Source of the DNA: JBLHKW01 sp047618565
Lineage (GTDB): Bacteria > Planctomycetota > UBA1135 > GCA-002686595
DNA length: 8,857 nucleotides
Assembly: GCA_047618565.1 (NCBI GenBank)
Contig: JBLHKW010000185.1
Coordinates: 1-8,857, forward strand
Direction: 5' to 3'
The first letter of the stretch is position 1, and each line of letters begins with the position of its first letter. The position numbers and the translations under genes were made by a program. Of this stretch, positions 7,408-8,857 are shown in pieces. Under the pieces are notes generated by a model. The model made no database searches. It was not told the origin of the DNA and was given only the letters and a program-made list of their open reading frames with translations.

Positions 7408-8857
7408 TCAGGCGTCCGGATCGACCTCGAAACGGTTGAGGAAGTCGTCCGTCTTCTCGACGTCGTCCAGTCGGGTGATGAGCAGCTCCATGGCCTCGAC
7501 AAAATTCATCCGCGCGAGCACCCTGCGCAGCGTGTGCAGCAGCCGGAGACGCCGCTGGCCGACCAGCTTCTCCTCCTTGCGTGTGCCCGAGCGCTCCACG
7601 TCGATCGCGGGGAAGATACGCCGGTCAGCCAGGCGCCGTGCCAGCACCAGCTCCATGTTGCCGGTGCCCTTGAACTCCTCGAAAACCATCTGGTCCAGCC
7701 GGCTGCCGGTGTCGATCAGGGTCGTTCCGAGAATGGTCAGGCTGCCAGCGGTCTCGGTGTTGCGCGCGGATCCGAAGATCTTGCGCGGGCGCTCCATGGC
7801 CCGGCTGTCGAGGCCACCGGACATGGTCCGTCCGCCAGCCCCGGCCTGGTTGTTGTAGGCACGCGCCAGGCGCGTGATCGAGTCCAGCAGCAGCACCACG
7901 TCCTCGCCCAGCTCCACCAGGCGGCAGGCACGTTTCCACACGGCCTCGGCCAGCTGGATGTGGGTCTTGGTATTCTCGTCGGCGGTCGAGACGAAGACCT
8001 GCCCGCGGTCCACGCTACGACGCCACTCGGTCGCTTCCTCGGGGCGCTCGTCGATGAGCAGCACCATCAGGTGCACGTCGGGGTAGCCGACCTCGATGCC
8101 GCGAGCGAACTCGCGCATGATGGTGGTCTTGCCACTGCGCGGCGGCGCGACGATCAGGCCACGCTGACCGCGCCCGATCGGGCAGAGCAGGTCGACGATG
8201 CGCATCGAGACGTTGTCGATGATGTCGCCGGTCGAGTAGTGAAAGTCCGGATCGATGCTCGTGAGCGTCTTGAACGGCCGAATGTTGCGCATTTCCGCCG
8301 GCGGCCGACCGTCGACCTTCAAGATCTCGGTGAGCTGAAACTTGTGCTTCTGGCCACGACTGACGCGGCCCTCGATCAGCGAACCATCGGTCAACCGCTC
8401 GCGATCGATCATGCGCTTCGGGACGTAGATATCCTCCTTGGAGGGCATCCACTGGGCCGCTTCGCTGCGCAGCACGCCGTAGTCCCCCTTCTCCAGGACG
8501 AACATGCCGGTCGCGATCTGGCTGGCCTGGCTGCCTTCCTGCTGGCCGCCTTCCTGCTGGCCGCGCTGCTGACCGCGCTGCTGACCGCGCTGCTGTCCGC
8601 GCTGCTGTCCGCGCTGCTGTCCGCGCTGCTGACCGCGCTGCTGACCGCGCTGCTGACCGCGCTGCTGGCCGCGCTGCTGATCACGCTGCTGATCACGCTG
8701 CTGATCACGCTGCTGGCCGTCAGACTGCTGGCCGCCGTCCTGCCGGGCACGCCCAGCTTCACCAGCTTCACCAGCTTCACCAGCTTCACCAGCTTCACCA
8801 CCTTCACCACCTTCACCACCTTCACCACCTTCGCGCGGTTCACGGTCGCGTCCGCGG
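7408..8857 (-). CDS. rho: Transcription termination factor Rho with long low-complexity N-terminal extension, 5' end cut by window
   Basis: RNA-dependent hexameric ATPase and helicase that ends transcription in the cytoplasm. The visible 482 residues lack the true start; the frame runs off the right edge. Visible residues 1-117 are low complexity: a basic RGRDREPR, (EGG)4(EAG)5, a Q/D/G linker, then (RDQQ)3(RGQQ)10. The Met at 8505 (visible residue 118) is internal, since it falls at the first strand of the RNA-binding cold-shock-like domain, FVLEKGDYGVLR. From there 365 residues match Rho closely. They include CPIGRGQRGLIVAPP, Walker A PPRSGKTT (about 238-245; E. coli has PPKAGKT), LLIDERPEEATEW, Walker B VVLLLDSITRLARAYN (320-335), Q-loop GGRTMSGGLDSRAM, FGSARNTE, R-loop EFKGTGNMEL and the C-terminal SGTRKEE. 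The RNP1-like segment reads GDYGVLR where E. coli has GFGFLR, so one aromatic RNA-stacking residue is replaced by Val. All core ATPase motifs are intact, so the protein should be active. It lies just upstream of the ABC operon but 145 bp away. Confidence 0.96.
   Translation of the reverse strand, partial: RGRDREPREGGEGGEGGEGGEAGEAGEAGEAGEAGRARQDGGQQSDGQQRDQQRDQQRDQQRGQQRGQQRGQQRGQQRGQQRGQQRGQQRGQQRGQQRGQQEGGQQEGSQASQIATGMFVLEKGDYGVLRSEAAQWMPSKEDIYVPKRMIDRERLTDGSLIEGRVSRGQKHKFQLTEILKVDGRPPAEMRNIRPFKTLTSIDPDFHYSTGDIIDNVSMRIVDLLCPIGRGQRGLIVAPPRSGKTTIMREFARGIEVGYPDVHLMVLLIDERPEEATEWRRSVDRGQVFVSTADENTKTHIQLAEAVWKRACRLVELGEDVVLLLDSITRLARAYNNQAGAGGRTMSGGLDSRAMERPRKIFGSARNTETAGSLTILGTTLIDTGSRLDQMVFEEFKGTGNMELVLARRLADRRIFPAIDVERSGTRKEEKLVGQRRLRLLHTLRRVLARMNFVEAMELLITRLDDVEKTDDFLNRFEVDPDA
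8554..8709 (-). repeat. 12-bp in-frame tandem repeat, 13 units, in rho (encodes RDQQ x3, RGQQ x10)
   Basis: Thirteen contiguous 12-bp units make 156 bp with no phase change. From the N-terminal side the third base of the Gly/Asp codon runs GAT x3, GGC, GGT x3, GGA x3, GGT x2, GGC. The Asp units also use CGT for Arg, where the Gly units use CGC. Identical neighbours in blocks suggest local duplication or slippage followed by mostly synonymous drift. The product is an Arg/Gln-rich disordered segment just before the RNA-binding domain. A decayed pair of related EGGQQ/EGSQA units follows on the C-terminal side (to about 8521). Confidence 0.95.
8752..8832 (-). repeat. 9-bp in-frame tandem repeat, 9 units, in rho (encodes EGG x4, EAG x5)
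   Basis: Nine contiguous 9-bp units encode four EGG and then five EAG tripeptides in the N-terminal extension of Rho. The first eight are identical within each class at the nucleotide level; the last has GGG in place of GGT for Gly. The segment is acidic (nine Glu in 27 residues), unlike the Arg-rich 12-bp repeat that follows it after a 42-bp linker. Confidence 0.95.

Noticed and set aside
7263..7502. An 80-residue N-terminal extension of the ABC ATPase
   Set aside because: The frame is open but overlaps the end of rho and the operon promoter, and the peptide has no family resemblance. The normal ABC fold begins at the ATG at 7262.
8554..8832. CRISPR array
   Set aside because: The units are 9 and 12 bp, contiguous, without spacers, and keep a coding frame within rho.
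8409..8843. Minus-strand open frame encoding VVK/LVK and SS-rich repeats across the rho 5' region
   Set aside because: It is the repeat DNA read in the wrong frame; the rho frame continues through the same DNA and joins directly to conserved Rho sequence.
8461..8857. Plus-strand open frame encoding a hydrophobic LLTA/LLSA repeat, like a membrane protein
   Set aside because: It is the antisense of the Gln-Gln (CAG CAG) repeat codons, which gives CTG CTG. It has no start signal and is explained by the sense gene.

Overview
This is a G+C-rich bacterial chromosome segment (about two thirds G+C, judged by eye). All seven protein genes lie on the minus strand, so transcription runs from high to low coordinates. 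The set is a transcription terminator Rho with a long low-complexity N-terminal extension, a GldA/GldF/GldG-type ABC transporter with a DUF4340 partner, a GT-C glycosyltransferase, and a lipoprotein with an FG-GAP repeat. This suggests a large-genome, GC-rich, Gram-negative-type bacterium. Planctomycetota fits best, with Myxococcota or related groups possible; there is no rRNA or other decisive marker, so this is inference. I see no insertion sequence, CRISPR array, tRNA or rRNA.

Layout in the direction of transcription. (1) 8857-7408: rho, with its 5' end outside the window. Its visible N-terminus is made of two in-frame tandem repeats: a 9-bp unit encoding EGG/EAG, and a 12-bp unit encoding RDQQ/RGQQ. 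(2) 7407-7263: a 145-bp gap with a good sigma70-like promoter (TTGACC, 17 bp, TTTAAT) whose spacer is filled by an inverted repeat. (3) 7262-1023: a five-gene operon of ABC ATPase, ABC-2 permease, GldG-like auxiliary protein, DUF4340 protein and GT39-like glycosyltransferase. Adjacent genes overlap by 4 nt (ATGA) or are 3 nt apart. (4) 1022-865: a short gap with a terminator-like hairpin just after the operon and a moderate promoter for the next gene. (5) 864-1: a lipoprotein with a possible NTF2-like domain followed by an FG-GAP/VCBS repeat, running off the left edge.

The ATPase, permease, GldG-like protein and DUF4340 protein most likely form one inner-membrane ABC complex. It would have a cytoplasmic motor, a six-helix permease and two periplasmic accessory subunits anchored by terminal helices. 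In Bacteroidota the related GldAFG set is linked to gliding motility, but homologues are widespread in non-gliding bacteria and the substrate is unknown. The glycosyltransferase, coupled to the same operon by an overlapping start, may act on an envelope substrate of the same pathway. No gene is entirely new in family terms. The most distinctive features are the repeat-built tail of Rho and the transporter-glycosyltransferase coupling.
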